From: Paraburkholderia phytofirmans PsJN
GTDB lineage: Bacteria; Pseudomonadota; Gammaproteobacteria; Burkholderiales; Burkholderiaceae
DNA length: 64,000 nt
NCBI RefSeq assembly: GCF_000020125.1
Contig: NC_010676.1
Coordinates: forward strand, 1,178,001 to 1,242,000
Reading direction: 5' to 3'
A program made the translations under genes and the position numbers. A model generated the notes under the pieces. The model was not told where the DNA came from. It did no database searches and saw only the letters and a list, made by a program, of their open reading frames with translations. This document shows positions 17,379 through 27,072 of the stretch, piece by piece (positions within the stretch are counted from its first letter, which is position 1; every line of letters begins with the position of its first letter).

Positions 17379-18273
17379 AGTCATTCCACTTGGCGCCTGG
17401 GTCGATCACGGCGTTCACTACCTGCTCGACCACGACGCAAAAACTTTCGATTCGATCGGCAAGGTGATCGAGAGCTTTGCCGCGGTGATCGAACACGGCT
17501 TGCAAGCAGTGCCGATGTGGGCGCTGATGGCGTTCTTCGTCGGCATCGGGCTATGGCGGGTGGGCTGGCGTTTCGCGCTGTTCACGCTGCTCGCCATGCT
17601 GCTGATCTATGGCACCGGGTTCTGGGATCAGATGGTGATCACCCTCGGCCTGACCTTGTCGTCGACGTTGATCAGTCTGCTGCTTGGCGTGCCGCTCGGC
17701 ATCTGGACCGCGAAGAGCCGTACCGTCGAGATGATCGTGCGCCCCGTGCTGGATTTGATGCAGACCATGCCGGCGTTCGTCTACCTGATTCCGGCCGCGA
17801 TGCTGTTCGGTCTCGGCCGCGTGCCGGGGATTCTCTCCACCGTGATTTTCGCCATGCCGCCGGCGGTGCGTCTCACGTCGCTCGGCATCAAGCATGTGAA
17901 TCGCGAGATCGTCGAAGCAGGGCAGGCGTTCGGCTGCACGCCGTTGCAACTGCTCTACAAGGTGCAGTTTCCGAATGCGCTGCCGTCCATCATGACCGGC
18001 GTCAACCAGACCATCATGATGGCGCTCTCCATGGTGATCATCGCGTCGATGGTCGGCGCGGGCGGTCTCGGCAACGACGTGCTGGCCAGTATTCAGCGGC
18101 TCGACATCGGGCTCGGCTTTGAAAGCGGACTCTCGGTGGTGATGCTCGCGATCATTCTTGACCGCATCACGGAGAGCTTCGGCCGTTCGCCGGGCACGGC
18201 GCGCGCGCCGCTGCTGTCGGGCCTGCGTAGCGTCATGAAAGTGCGCCGCCAGCCGGCCGCGCAACACGGCTGA
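17371..18273 (+). CDS. proW: betaine/choline ABC transporter permease
   Basis: A 300-residue inner-membrane permease with five or more hydrophobic segments and the conserved BPD EAA-type loop (EAGQAFGCTPLQLLYKVQFPNALPSI, abbreviated here to EAGQAFG...LP at about residues 187-210). DLMQTMPAFVYLIPAAMLFG and SMVGAGGLGNDVL are typical of ProW/OpuAB. The N-terminal about 45 residues precede the first helix. It overlaps proV by 8 bases, indicating translational coupling. With proV it forms the only ABC core seen for the three betaine/choline-type binding proteins in this window. Confidence 0.9.
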   Translation: MSEVIPLGAWVDHGVHYLLDHDAKTFDSIGKVIESFAAVIEHGLQAVPMWALMAFFVGIGLWRVGWRFALFTLLAMLLIYGTGFWDQMVITLGLTLSSTLISLLLGVPLGIWTAKSRTVEMIVRPVLDLMQTMPAFVYLIPAAMLFGLGRVPGILSTVIFAMPPAVRLTSLGIKHVNREIVEAGQAFGCTPLQLLYKVQFPNALPSIMTGVNQTIMMALSMVIIASMVGAGGLGNDVLASIQRLDIGLGFESGLSVVMLAIILDRITESFGRSPGTARAPLLSGLRSVMKVRRQPAAQHG

Positions 18274-18280
18274 GCCGCCT

Positions 18281-19279
18281 ATGAAGCGCGACGCGCTCAC
18301 GCCTGTCGAGCCCGAGGCCGATTCGCCGCTGTCCGGGCTCGCGCACGTCGGTTTTCTGACGCTGCCGAACTTTTCGATGATCGCGTTCACCAGCGCGGTC
18401 GAGGTACTGCGCATGGCCAACTACGTGGGCCGCGCGCAGCACTACCGGTGGTCGGTGATTACGCCGGACGGCGAGCCTGCGCGAGCGAGCAACGGCATCA
18501 CGGTGAAGCCCACCACGACGCTCGCTGAAGCCGGCATGCCGGATGTGCTGATCGTCTGCGCCGGCTGGCACGTGCGAGATTACGTGGACGATACGGTGAT
18601 CGCGCTGCTGCGCGAGGTCGCGCAAAAGGGCGTGCCGCTCGGCGGTATTTGCACGGGCCCGTTTGCGTTGCTGGCCGCGGGCCTGCTCGACGGCTATCGC
18701 TGCACGGTGCACTGGGAAGACATGTCGCCGTTGCACAAGAGCTACCCGCACGTGCGTTTTGCCGACGAACTGTTCGTGATCGACCGGGATCGCATGACCT
18801 GCACCGGCGGCACCGCGCCGCTCGACCTGATGCTGAAACTGGTGGGCATGCGGCTCGGTCATGCGGTGGCGGCGCAGGTGTCCGAGCAGTTCATCGTCGA
18901 ACGGATTCGCGGCTCGACCGATTACCAGCATATTCCCGTCGACGCGCGGGTCGGTTTCTCGCGCGCGGAACTCGTCGAGGTGGTGCGGCTGATGGAAGCG
19001 AATATCGAGGAGCCCTTATCGCTCGACGAACTCGCGCGGCTCGTGCATCTTTCGCAGCGGCATTTGCAGCGCATGTTCAAGATGTTCCTGAGCGTGTCGC
19101 CCACGCACTATTACCTGACGCTGAGATTGCGGCGCGCGCGCGAGTTGCTGCGGAATACGGACGCGTCGATTGCGCGTGTGACGACCGTGTGCGGTTTTCA
19201 TTCGGCGTGTCATTTCAGCAAGGCGTATCGCGCGCAGTTCGGTCATGCGCCGAGTGTCGAGCGGCGCTTGTCTGCTTAG
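18281..19279 (+). CDS. GlxA-type AraC regulator of the betaine transport operon
   Basis: A 332-residue regulator with an N-terminal DJ-1/PfpI-like amidotransferase-fold domain (VGFLTLPNFSMIAFTSAVEV, GGICTGPFALLAAGLLDGY with the nucleophile-elbow Cys) and a C-terminal AraC DNA-binding domain from about residue 220 (PLSLDELARLVHLSQRHLQRMF, VCGFHSACHFSKAYRAQFG). It resembles GbdR and the other GlxA-type regulators of quaternary-amine metabolism. Its place between permease and binding-protein genes, 7 bp after proW, implies local control of the transporter. Which ligand it reads is unknown. Confidence 0.87.
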   Translation: MKRDALTPVEPEADSPLSGLAHVGFLTLPNFSMIAFTSAVEVLRMANYVGRAQHYRWSVITPDGEPARASNGITVKPTTTLAEAGMPDVLIVCAGWHVRDYVDDTVIALLREVAQKGVPLGGICTGPFALLAAGLLDGYRCTVHWEDMSPLHKSYPHVRFADELFVIDRDRMTCTGGTAPLDLMLKLVGMRLGHAVAAQVSEQFIVERIRGSTDYQHIPVDARVGFSRAELVEVVRLMEANIEEPLSLDELARLVHLSQRHLQRMFKMFLSVSPTHYYLTLRLRRARELLRNTDASIARVTTVCGFHSACHFSKAYRAQFGHAPSVERRLSA

Positions 19280-19367
19280 TGGCCGCTCATTGGCCGCGTA
19301 ATGAGCGGCGTAAAACAATCCGCTTCATCCAATCCAGTCAAAACATCAATCACCCTGAGGGAACGCC

Positions 19368-20303
19368 ATGAAACGTTTGTGGGCTGCGTCGTTGTGCGCG
19401 CTGTCTGTGTCGTCTGTGTTGGCCGCGGAACCTGCCACTTGCCGCGACGTGCGATTCGCCGACGTCGGCTGGACCGATATCGCGGCGACTACCGGGCTGG
19501 CGTCGACCGTGCTCGAAGGGCTCGGCTACAAGCCGACCAAGACGATCGCTTCGGTGCCGATCACGTTCGCCGGCGTGAAGAGCAAGCAGATCGACGTATT
19601 CCTCGGCTACTGGTCGCCGACCATGGACCCGATGATCGACCCGTTCAAAAAGTCCGGCCAGCTGAGCGTATTGCCGACGCCGAATCTGACCGGCGCGAAA
19701 TACACGCTGGCGGTGCCGGATTACGCGTATCAGTCCGGCATCAAGACGTTCGCCGACATCGCGAAAAACTACGACAAGCTCGACGGCAAGATCTACGGGA
19801 TCGAGCCGGGCAACGACGGCAATGCGTTGATCAAGAAGATGATCGACACCAATCAATATGGGCTCGGCAAGTTCAAGCTGGTGGAATCGAGCGAGGCGGG
19901 CATGCTGGTCGAAGTGAACCGCGCGATTCGCGACAAGAAACCGATCGTGTTTCTCGGCTGGGAGCCGCATCCCATGAATGTGCAGATGAAGATCGATTAT
20001 CTGTCCGGCGGCGATGCGGTGTTCGGGCCGAACTATGGTGAAGCCAAGGTGCTGACGGTGACGCCGAGCGATTATTCGACGCGCTGCCCGAACGTCGCGA
20101 AGCTGGTGTCGAATCTGCAGTTCACGACCGATATCGAGAATCACGTAATGCTGCCGATCATGAATAAAACCGATCCGAACAAAGCCGCGCGCGAATGGCT
20201 GAAGGCGAATCCGGCGGTGCTGGACAAATGGCTGGCGGGGGTGAAGACGTATGATGGGAAGGATGGGCTGCCGGCTGTGAAGGCGTATGTGGCGGGGAAA
20301 TAG
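19368..20303 (+). CDS. choline/betaine-type substrate-binding protein (ChoX/OpuAC family)
   Basis: A 311-residue periplasmic protein with a Sec signal peptide (about residues 1-20, SSVLAAEP). The ChoX-type ligand-cage tryptophans appear in DVGWTDIAATT, FLGYWSPTMDP and LGWEPHPMN. It should deliver a quaternary amine to the ProVW core encoded in the same operon, like CbcX. The start at ATG 19368 follows GAGGGAACGCC. It is closely similar in layout to the second ChoX-like protein at 60159, and they are probably paralogues with different specificity. Confidence 0.88.
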   Translation: MKRLWAASLCALSVSSVLAAEPATCRDVRFADVGWTDIAATTGLASTVLEGLGYKPTKTIASVPITFAGVKSKQIDVFLGYWSPTMDPMIDPFKKSGQLSVLPTPNLTGAKYTLAVPDYAYQSGIKTFADIAKNYDKLDGKIYGIEPGNDGNALIKKMIDTNQYGLGKFKLVESSEAGMLVEVNRAIRDKKPIVFLGWEPHPMNVQMKIDYLSGGDAVFGPNYGEAKVLTVTPSDYSTRCPNVAKLVSNLQFTTDIENHVMLPIMNKTDPNKAAREWLKANPAVLDKWLAGVKTYDGKDGLPAVKAYVAGK

Positions 20304-20622
20304 GTGGGATTTGTAGCATTTGGCGGGTAGGGACGTTCGCGCAGAATGTCTCTACGCCGCCTCTTTTGTTCTTGTGCTTGCAACCTGACGGACGCTTAAC
20401 CGGAAATTTGCCAAGCCGATGTCGGATCGGACATTTCCATAGAGTAGCTCGGCGTTGTCTGGTCACCGCGATTCGATGTTCCTTCGACGTGCGTCGGGCT
20501 TTTTCGACTCGCGTTAGGGTCGGCGCAAGCATGTTGTAATTTTAAGAGTTGTCGGATATTTCGGTTGTGCCTGTTCCTATAGGGTGCTTGGGCTTTACCA
20601 AGTACAACTAATAGGAGCAACG
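20304..20622. other. intergenic stretch between the transporter operon and the RHS island
   Basis: About 320 bases without a supported gene. The right half is more AT-rich than the flanks (for example TTGTAATTTTAAGAGTTG around 20534) and probably carries the RHS promoter and the left edge of the acquired island. A short inverted repeat, ATGTC-N6-GACAT, lies around 20418-20433. No clear terminator was seen. Confidence 0.4.
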
Positions 20623-23085
20623 ATGATAAGAAACGGAATTAACGAGAGTTCGGCGGGAATGGCGGCCCGCTTGCTGGCCGCGTTCATCCTGCTAATGGTG
20701 GCGTTCGGGGCGAACGCCGCTGATTGTAATGCGGTGTGGGCAGCCACTGGCGCGAAGCCAGGTTCACCCACTTGCCGGTGGGATGCTTACGCCGGTGTAC
20801 CTGGCGGCATACAGTACTACAACTGCGTGAGTTTGCCGCTGATCGACGCGTGGTGCGCGACACCGGCGGATGATCAGCCTGAGGCCAGTTGTCCGGTTGC
20901 TGACCCGGTGTATCCCGGCAGCGGAGCAGTCACGTTGACGGAGGCCGATTTTGTCAGCGGTGACGAGATTCCGATGCTTTTCGCGCGGACGTATCGTTCA
21001 AAGCCGCTGACAGCATCGGCGACGGCGATGGGGCCGGTCTGGTTCCATAGCTGGCAGCGTAACCTCGGACTAGCGAATGCCAATAACGGCAGCACGTCAA
21101 CGGTGCTGGCCTATCGGCAGAGTGGTGAGCCCATTACCTTCGTCTGGTCGGCTGGTACCTGGCGCACCAAGGCCTTCACTGGATTAGCGCTGGCGCAGAA
21201 CGATTCTGGATGGACACTCACCGACCTCAGCACAGAGACCGTTGAATCGTACTCCGGCCAAGGCGTGCTGCTGGCTGAACGCACGAAGACAGGTTTTGTT
21301 CGCACGCTGAGCTATGACGGTTCCGGTCTGCTGACCACTGTTACGCAGCATGCCGAAGGCACGGACACCAACAAGGACGTCACGCTTCGGCTTGACTACG
21401 ACGACAAGCGTCGTCTGTCGCGTCTCAATGATCCACTGGGCGGTCTGACCCAGTACGGATACGACGCGAATGGCAATCTTGTTTCGGTCACGTGGCCGGA
21501 TGGAAACGTGCGCCGCTACGTCTACGACGACACGCGGTTCAGGAACGCATTGACCGGAGAGATCGACGAGTCGGGCAATCGCATGGCGACGTGGAGCTAC
21601 GACGCTCAAGGTCGTGCGGTGGAGGTGAGTCATCCGAATGCTGGACAGAACGTGCAGTTGGCCTACAACGCGGGCTCGACGATTATTACCGCTAGCAAAG
21701 GTTCCACCACGCTGAGTCTGTCGTCGATCGGCGGCATGCTCCGGCCGACCGGGAGCGCCTCGACCGCGGGCAATACGAACTCGGGGTGGGATGCGTCAGG
21801 CAATTTGCTGAAAGACACTGACGCGAGCGGTGGCACGTCTGAATACAGCTACGACGATACCGGGCGCCCGGTTCGGGCGACGGTAAAGAGTGCGGGCGGC
21901 ACATCAATCACGACGATCCGTTACTACGAGGCCAGTGGCCTGCGTCCGTCGATGATCGCATCTCCAAGGTTGATCCAGTCTTTCGTGTACGACGCGAACG
22001 GCAATGTCACAGGGATAAGTGAGACGCCGACTACGGACGCGACGGGCGCCAGCGCTTTCGATGCCGCGAAGGCGGATGGGGTGACTACCGCGTACGGCAT
22101 GACCTACGACGCCAACAACCGGCTTGCTTTTGTGATGCAACTAGCGGACGGAAAGTCCGCGGCTCAGTGGAAGGTCAATCGTGACTTAACGGGCAATGTG
22201 TTCGCCATTATCGCGCTAGGAGACATTCCACAAGCGACCGAGTTCATCTCGCGCGACGCGGCACATCGTGTCCAGTACGGCTATAACCCAACGGGCGATT
22301 TTTATCTCCGTTATGACCGGCGCGGACGCATCGACAACTTCAAGTTCAATGAATATGCGAGTCCGGCGAACGGCGGAATTCGACGCGTGTTCAAGGCGAG
22401 GTTCGGCTACTCGCCAGACGGACGGGTGGTATCGCGCACAGGTACGGTTGCGAACGACGGCAGCGTTCTTGACCTGAACGATGGCACGGACATTCCGATC
22501 TCCGGCGACGAAACCAATCAGTGGATCGATAACTATAACTATGGTGACTCGCCGGTGGGGCCGCCTGCGAACCTTCAGGGCGCGCGTCGACTGCTGGGGG
22601 ATAACTTCCTGGGCACGTCAACCGTTTGCAGCGGCTGTCATTTTTCGGCCGGGCTGATCGACGGCACGGTCCGCGGTATCGCGATGGTCTATCGGCTGTT
22701 GCAGAACCCGGTGGTGCGCTATGGCATCGGCCAGGGCGCCAGAAAAGCTGCCGAGAACTGGGATCGCATCAAGCAGATGTGCAAGCCCGCTGCGGAGACG
22801 GAGGTGGATGGGATCCCGCCGGGGCGGATCACTTCGGAATATACGGATATCACAACCGGCAATAGTATGCGGAACATTCGTACTGATGTAGGCAAGGCGG
22901 AGTTCGAAGCTAATCTGGCAGAGAGCGGGTACGCGCAGACGCTGAGCAAAGACGGAAAGGCCGATATCTTTACCAAAGGTGAAAGTCAGTATACTGTCCG
23001 CGAATATTCAAACTCTGGCGCTATGACCGCGGACGTAAAAGTTAGCGGGGTGAATATAGCGAAGATCAGGCTGGGGGGGAAATGA
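20623..23085 (+). CDS. Sec-exported RHS-repeat protein with variable C-terminal (toxin-like) tip
   Basis: An 820-residue protein. A signal peptide spans about residues 1-34 (LLAAFILLMVAFGANA). A DUF6531-type RHS start follows (GAVTLTEADFVSGDEIPMLF, RTYRSKP), then YD-repeats: YGYDANGNLVSV, WSYDAQGRAVEV, YSYDDTGRPVRA, FVYDANGNVTGI, MTYDANNRLAF. The usual hyperconserved core end is not seen. Instead there is a VCSGCH motif (Cys669, Cys672, His673), a short hydrophobic stretch and, after PPGRITSEYTDITTGNSM, an AT-richer tip of about 75 residues ending KIRLGGK. ATG 20623 follows AGGAG. It overlaps the next gene by ATGA. The layout is that of polymorphic toxin/immunity loci, but no VgrG or T6SS gene is near. 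The toxic activity is unknown. Confidence 0.82.
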   Translation: MIRNGINESSAGMAARLLAAFILLMVAFGANAADCNAVWAATGAKPGSPTCRWDAYAGVPGGIQYYNCVSLPLIDAWCATPADDQPEASCPVADPVYPGSGAVTLTEADFVSGDEIPMLFARTYRSKPLTASATAMGPVWFHSWQRNLGLANANNGSTSTVLAYRQSGEPITFVWSAGTWRTKAFTGLALAQNDSGWTLTDLSTETVESYSGQGVLLAERTKTGFVRTLSYDGSGLLTTVTQHAEGTDTNKDVTLRLDYDDKRRLSRLNDPLGGLTQYGYDANGNLVSVTWPDGNVRRYVYDDTRFRNALTGEIDESGNRMATWSYDAQGRAVEVSHPNAGQNVQLAYNAGSTIITASKGSTTLSLSSIGGMLRPTGSASTAGNTNSGWDASGNLLKDTDASGGTSEYSYDDTGRPVRATVKSAGGTSITTIRYYEASGLRPSMIASPRLIQSFVYDANGNVTGISETPTTDATGASAFDAAKADGVTTAYGMTYDANNRLAFVMQLADGKSAAQWKVNRDLTGNVFAIIALGDIPQATEFISRDAAHRVQYGYNPTGDFYLRYDRRGRIDNFKFNEYASPANGGIRRVFKARFGYSPDGRVVSRTGTVANDGSVLDLNDGTDIPISGDETNQWIDNYNYGDSPVGPPANLQGARRLLGDNFLGTSTVCSGCHFSAGLIDGTVRGIAMVYRLLQNPVVRYGIGQGARKAAENWDRIKQMCKPAAETEVDGIPPGRITSEYTDITTGNSMRNIRTDVGKAEFEANLAESGYAQTLSKDGKADIFTKGESQYTVREYSNSGAMTADVKVSGVNIAKIRLGGK

Positions 23086-23603
23086 GTAAAAGCGAATATC
23101 TGACAGACCGTCAATCCTTTGATCGCCTGCGGAAGCGAGCGGCCGCGGGGCTGAAAATGGTCACTACCGCAGTTGCATCCAATGCGGCGATTTTCTTTGA
23201 CTCTTCCGATATTTGCACTTTTCGATATCACAAATTTTTGCGGGCGCTTCTTTCCGAGAGAGGCGAGGCGGAATTTGCGGCGCTCGTTTTACGGCCAGAC
23301 CCGGAGGCATACTTTTTTCATCATTTTTCAAAATTTTCTGCGCTCATTTTTCGACCTGACCATTCGGACGAGGATTTTGTCGTATCACTCAACTCTGATC
23401 CGGGAGGGAGTTTGGCGGATGCATTCGACGCAAACTCTGAGCGGTACATCGTTTTTCCGCTCAGTGGTGAATGGGCGATTTACGCGGATCGGGACCAGGA
23501 GTTGGCCGCGATGGCAGGACCACCCGAAGTTCTGGAGTTTGCACGTCAGCATTACCCCTTTGAGGTCCATAAAACAAATCCTGGGTTTGTGATAAGCGAT
23601 TAA
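23082..23603 (+). CDS. putative immunity protein of the RHS locus
   Basis: A 173-residue protein without signal peptide or membrane segment. It is rich in Phe and acidic residues (FFHHFSKFSALIFRPDHSDEDF) and clearly AT-richer than the surrounding genes. Its ATG overlaps the RHS stop (ATGA at 23082-23085). I do not recognise the family. Position, size, base composition and coupling are what is expected of a cognate cytosolic immunity protein for the C-terminal tip of the RHS protein. That role is inferred from context only. Confidence 0.7.
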   Translation: MSKSEYLTDRQSFDRLRKRAAAGLKMVTTAVASNAAIFFDSSDICTFRYHKFLRALLSERGEAEFAALVLRPDPEAYFFHHFSKFSALIFRPDHSDEDFVVSLNSDPGGSLADAFDANSERYIVFPLSGEWAIYADRDQELAAMAGPPEVLEFARQHYPFEVHKTNPGFVISD

Positions 23604-23623
23604 ATTTCTCGCTTTTCTGAGCG

Positions 23624-23648
23624 AACAGGCTGACTCCGTCAGCCTGTT
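23624..23648 (+). terminator. perfect hairpin after the putative immunity gene
   Basis: AACAGGCTGAC at 23624-23634 pairs perfectly with GTCAGCCTGTT at 23638-23648 (11 bp, 3-base loop), 21 bases after the stop codon. The T tract is missing, so it is a terminator-like or mRNA-stabilising structure rather than a textbook terminator. Confidence 0.5.
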
Positions 23649-23693
23649 CAAGGCCAGTCACAACGATTGGAAAAATTCCATAATTTGAGAAGC

Positions 23694-23846
23694 ATGCAAT
23701 TTTTCGCTCGCTACTGTCCTTGCAAGGTACCGAGGGTTACCAAAGGTGATAAACGATGCACTGTTCGAGACGAGTCGAACGCAGGCTTGCCGAGCGCAGA
23801 CGTTTATATCGACGGCACGAAGACAATCAAGATCAGGCTAAAGTGA
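23694..23846 (+). pseudogene. orphan remnant of an RHS C-terminal tip
   Basis: A 50-residue open frame (ATG 23694, TGA 23844-23846). Its last 35 residues before the final Lys align without gaps to the end of the RHS protein at 20623. The shared pattern is TKG-x4-TVR-x2-SN-x-G-x3-ADV-x3-G-x4-KIRL, 17 identities in 35 positions by my count. The rest of an RHS protein is absent. This is the expected form of a displaced orphan toxin tip left behind by exchange of RHS C-termini. The first 15 residues have no clear counterpart. It is probably not expressed. Confidence 0.7.
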
Positions 23847-23847
23847 A

Positions 23848-23898
23848 ATGGAAAAGCGAATCTTTGTCGACGGCCCGGCCGAGTTTCATGACCTGTAG
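23848..23898 (+). pseudogene. possible remnant of the orphan tip's immunity gene start
   Basis: An ATG one base after the orphan tip's stop opens a 16-residue frame ending at TAG 23896-23898. Its DNA shares AAAAGCGAAT with the first codons of the intact putative immunity gene at 23082. If read one frame over, KSE-x-L and a later SF match that protein's KSEYL and SF. This suggests a decayed, frameshifted immunity-gene start following the orphan tip, but the match is short and uncertain. Confidence 0.35.
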
Positions 23899-23978
23899 GC
23901 ACGCGCTACCGCGGGCGCGCGGCTAAAGGGTTCAGAATCGTTGAATAGCTTGCGATAGATCTGGAAGTCAGCCAAACC

Positions 23979-24008
23979 GGAAACGACGCGACACGTCGCT
24001 TCGTTTCC
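23979..24008. repeat. 30-base inverted repeat
   Basis: GGAAACGA pairs with TCGTTTCC around an inner GCGAC-AC-GTCGC hairpin, with one C-T mismatch between the two stems. It lies at the right edge of the RHS island between convergent genes. It could be a bidirectional terminator or a recombination scar; no T tract is adjacent. Confidence 0.5.
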
Positions 24009-24183
24009 GCATCCCACGTTTGCGCCCAAGCCTGCGCAAGATCATTCGCAGGTGATCGGGTTTTACGAGAACCCGCGTTGAGTTTTTGATTTTTCGCCGT
24101 CGCGTGCGTGTCCCGATCAACAGTCCGTGACACGCGCGCATATCAGAGGCGTGGCTGGCAGTGCCATGGCGCGTGAGATGACC

Positions 24184-25266
24184 TCAAATCGCCTGCGCCC
24201 GCCCCGGAAACGTCTCATCATAATCCCCACTATCCTCAGCTTCCGCCGCCGTGCCGCGCTGCTCGCGATACATCATCGGCGGCAAACCGAATTGCTTGCG
24301 GAATTCCCGCCCCAGGTGCGAAGCATCGGAAAACCCGCAACTCGAAGCAATATCCGCCACCGTCTTATCCGAACTTGTCAACAACCACGCGGCTGTCCGC
24401 AACCGCACCTGCTTCGCGTAGGCCTGCGGCGCCTTACCCGTTTCCGCCTTGAAAAGCCGTTCCAACTGACGCGGCGAAAGATCGAGTTTCCCCGCAAGTT
24501 CATCGAGCGACAGCGAGCGCCCCACATGCTGCTCCATCAGCAGAATCGCGCGCTTGACCTTCGGATGCGTGGCGGGCGCGAGCCCCGGCGGATGCGGTTG
24601 CGGTGCGTTGCCTTTCTGCATGTCGTCGACGAGCAGAATGCGCAGCGCCTTCTGCACCGTGGCGGTTTCGAAGTGACGCAACAGGATCGCGGCGGCCACG
24701 TCGATCGACGCGCGCCCGCCGGAACACGTAATGCGCCGCCGGTCGATCACGAACAGCCGGTCGGCGATCAGCGCTTCCTCGTTCACCGACGGAAAACGCT
24801 CGATGAAATCCCAGTAGTGAAACCAGCTCACGCAAATGCGGTAACCGTCGAGCACGCCGGCGCGCATCAGCGAAAACACGCCCGTGCACATGCCGACGAG
24901 CGTCGCATCGGTGGCGGCGGCCCGCCGGATGAAAGCGAGCGTGGCATCGTTCGCGGCCGGCCCGGAATGCAGCAAGCCGCCGACCACCACGACGTAATCG
25001 AACGGCTCGGCGGTATCGAACGTCTCCCACGGCGTGATCTGGATGCCGCAACTCGCCCGCACCGGAGCAAGGGTTTCCCCTATCACGCTCCATGAACAGC
25101 GCACGGGCTTGCTGAAATCGCCTTCATCGGCGGACAGGCGCAGCAGGTCGACGAAACCCGAAAACGCCGTCAGCGTGAAGTTCGGCAACAGGATGATGCC
25201 GAAGCGGATGCGCTGCTTCGAAGTGCCGTCGATCGATTGAGGGGGAAGCGGTTCAGCGGAATTCAT
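24184..25266 (-). CDS. GlxA-type AraC regulator, candidate SouR-like sarcosine regulator
   Basis: A 360-residue regulator. The N-terminal amidotransferase-like domain runs from about residues 20 to 200 (FGIILLPNFTLTAFSGFVDL, VGMCTGVFSLMRAGVLDGY), and the AraC domain starts near residue 240 (SLSLDELAGKLDLSPRQLERLF, SSCGFSDASHLGREFRKQFG). The start at ATG 25266 (MNSAEPLPP) is chosen; an upstream frame adding 67 residues has no family match. It diverges from sdaA and soxBDAG, so a role like SouR (sarcosine-responsive activator of sarcosine oxidase genes in Pseudomonas) is a fair inference. CdhR-like or other ligands are possible. Confidence 0.85.
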   Translation of the reverse strand: MNSAEPLPPQSIDGTSKQRIRFGIILLPNFTLTAFSGFVDLLRLSADEGDFSKPVRCSWSVIGETLAPVRASCGIQITPWETFDTAEPFDYVVVVGGLLHSGPAANDATLAFIRRAAATDATLVGMCTGVFSLMRAGVLDGYRICVSWFHYWDFIERFPSVNEEALIADRLFVIDRRRITCSGGRASIDVAAAILLRHFETATVQKALRILLVDDMQKGNAPQPHPPGLAPATHPKVKRAILLMEQHVGRSLSLDELAGKLDLSPRQLERLFKAETGKAPQAYAKQVRLRTAAWLLTSSDKTVADIASSCGFSDASHLGREFRKQFGLPPMMYREQRGTAAEAEDSGDYDETFPGRAQAI

Positions 25267-25566
25267 GCATGCAGCCAGCAAGGGAAAGGGTTGGATCAAG
25301 CATAGCACCGCGCCGGGTGCGTCCTGCGCCCGGCATCGTGCAGTAACGCGGGCGGCAGCGCCAGCCATGCTCGCGGCGGCCCGCGCGAACCGTGGGCCTT
25401 TCGCAAATGCGTCAGGACTCGTCGTAAAAACGCCGTGCCGCTTGGCGCGCGGCTTTGTTGACGCCACTATCCCACTGCCATGCCGTTTTTATTCTATCGG
25501 TTCAATTTGACCTGCGGTGCAATAGAGGCCAATCCACCCAAAGCATCGCAACGCACAAGGCACGCC
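25267..25566. other. divergent intergenic region between the GlxA-type gene and sdaA
   Basis: About 300 bases expected to carry the divergent promoters and regulator binding sites. TTGACG at 25458-25463 and TTGACC at 25507-25512 are possible -35 elements, but no convincing -10 sequence is paired with either. No gene is supported. Confidence 0.35.
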
Positions 25567-26961
<1,395 letters not shown>

Positions 26962-27072
26962 GAACGGAATCGCGAAGTAACGCAGGGAAAGCCGCAAATA
27001 GTAAAGCAGGAACCTGAGAGGCAGCATCAGCACCAGCGCCAGCATTCAGCACAGTACCCACAAGGATTAACG

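Larger units (their letters stand above)
23604..24183. other. AT-richer stretch with RHS-tip debris
   Basis: About 580 bases between the putative immunity gene and the convergent GlxA-type gene. It contains a hairpin (23624-23648), a remnant of a second RHS C-terminal tip (23694-23846) with what may be the first codons of its immunity gene (23848-23898), and a second large hairpin (23979-24008). A minus-strand frame at 23906-24133 has no family resemblance and is not called. Confidence 0.6.

Noticed and set aside
22627..22641. c-type cytochrome call for the RHS protein
   Set aside because: A single CxxCH without a cytochrome fold, axial ligand region or maturation context is not enough. It is reported only as a motif.
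23906..24133. 75-codon minus-strand frame in the RHS island
   Set aside because: No recognisable family, signal or ribosome binding site. It overlaps the 30-base inverted repeat, so more likely non-coding.
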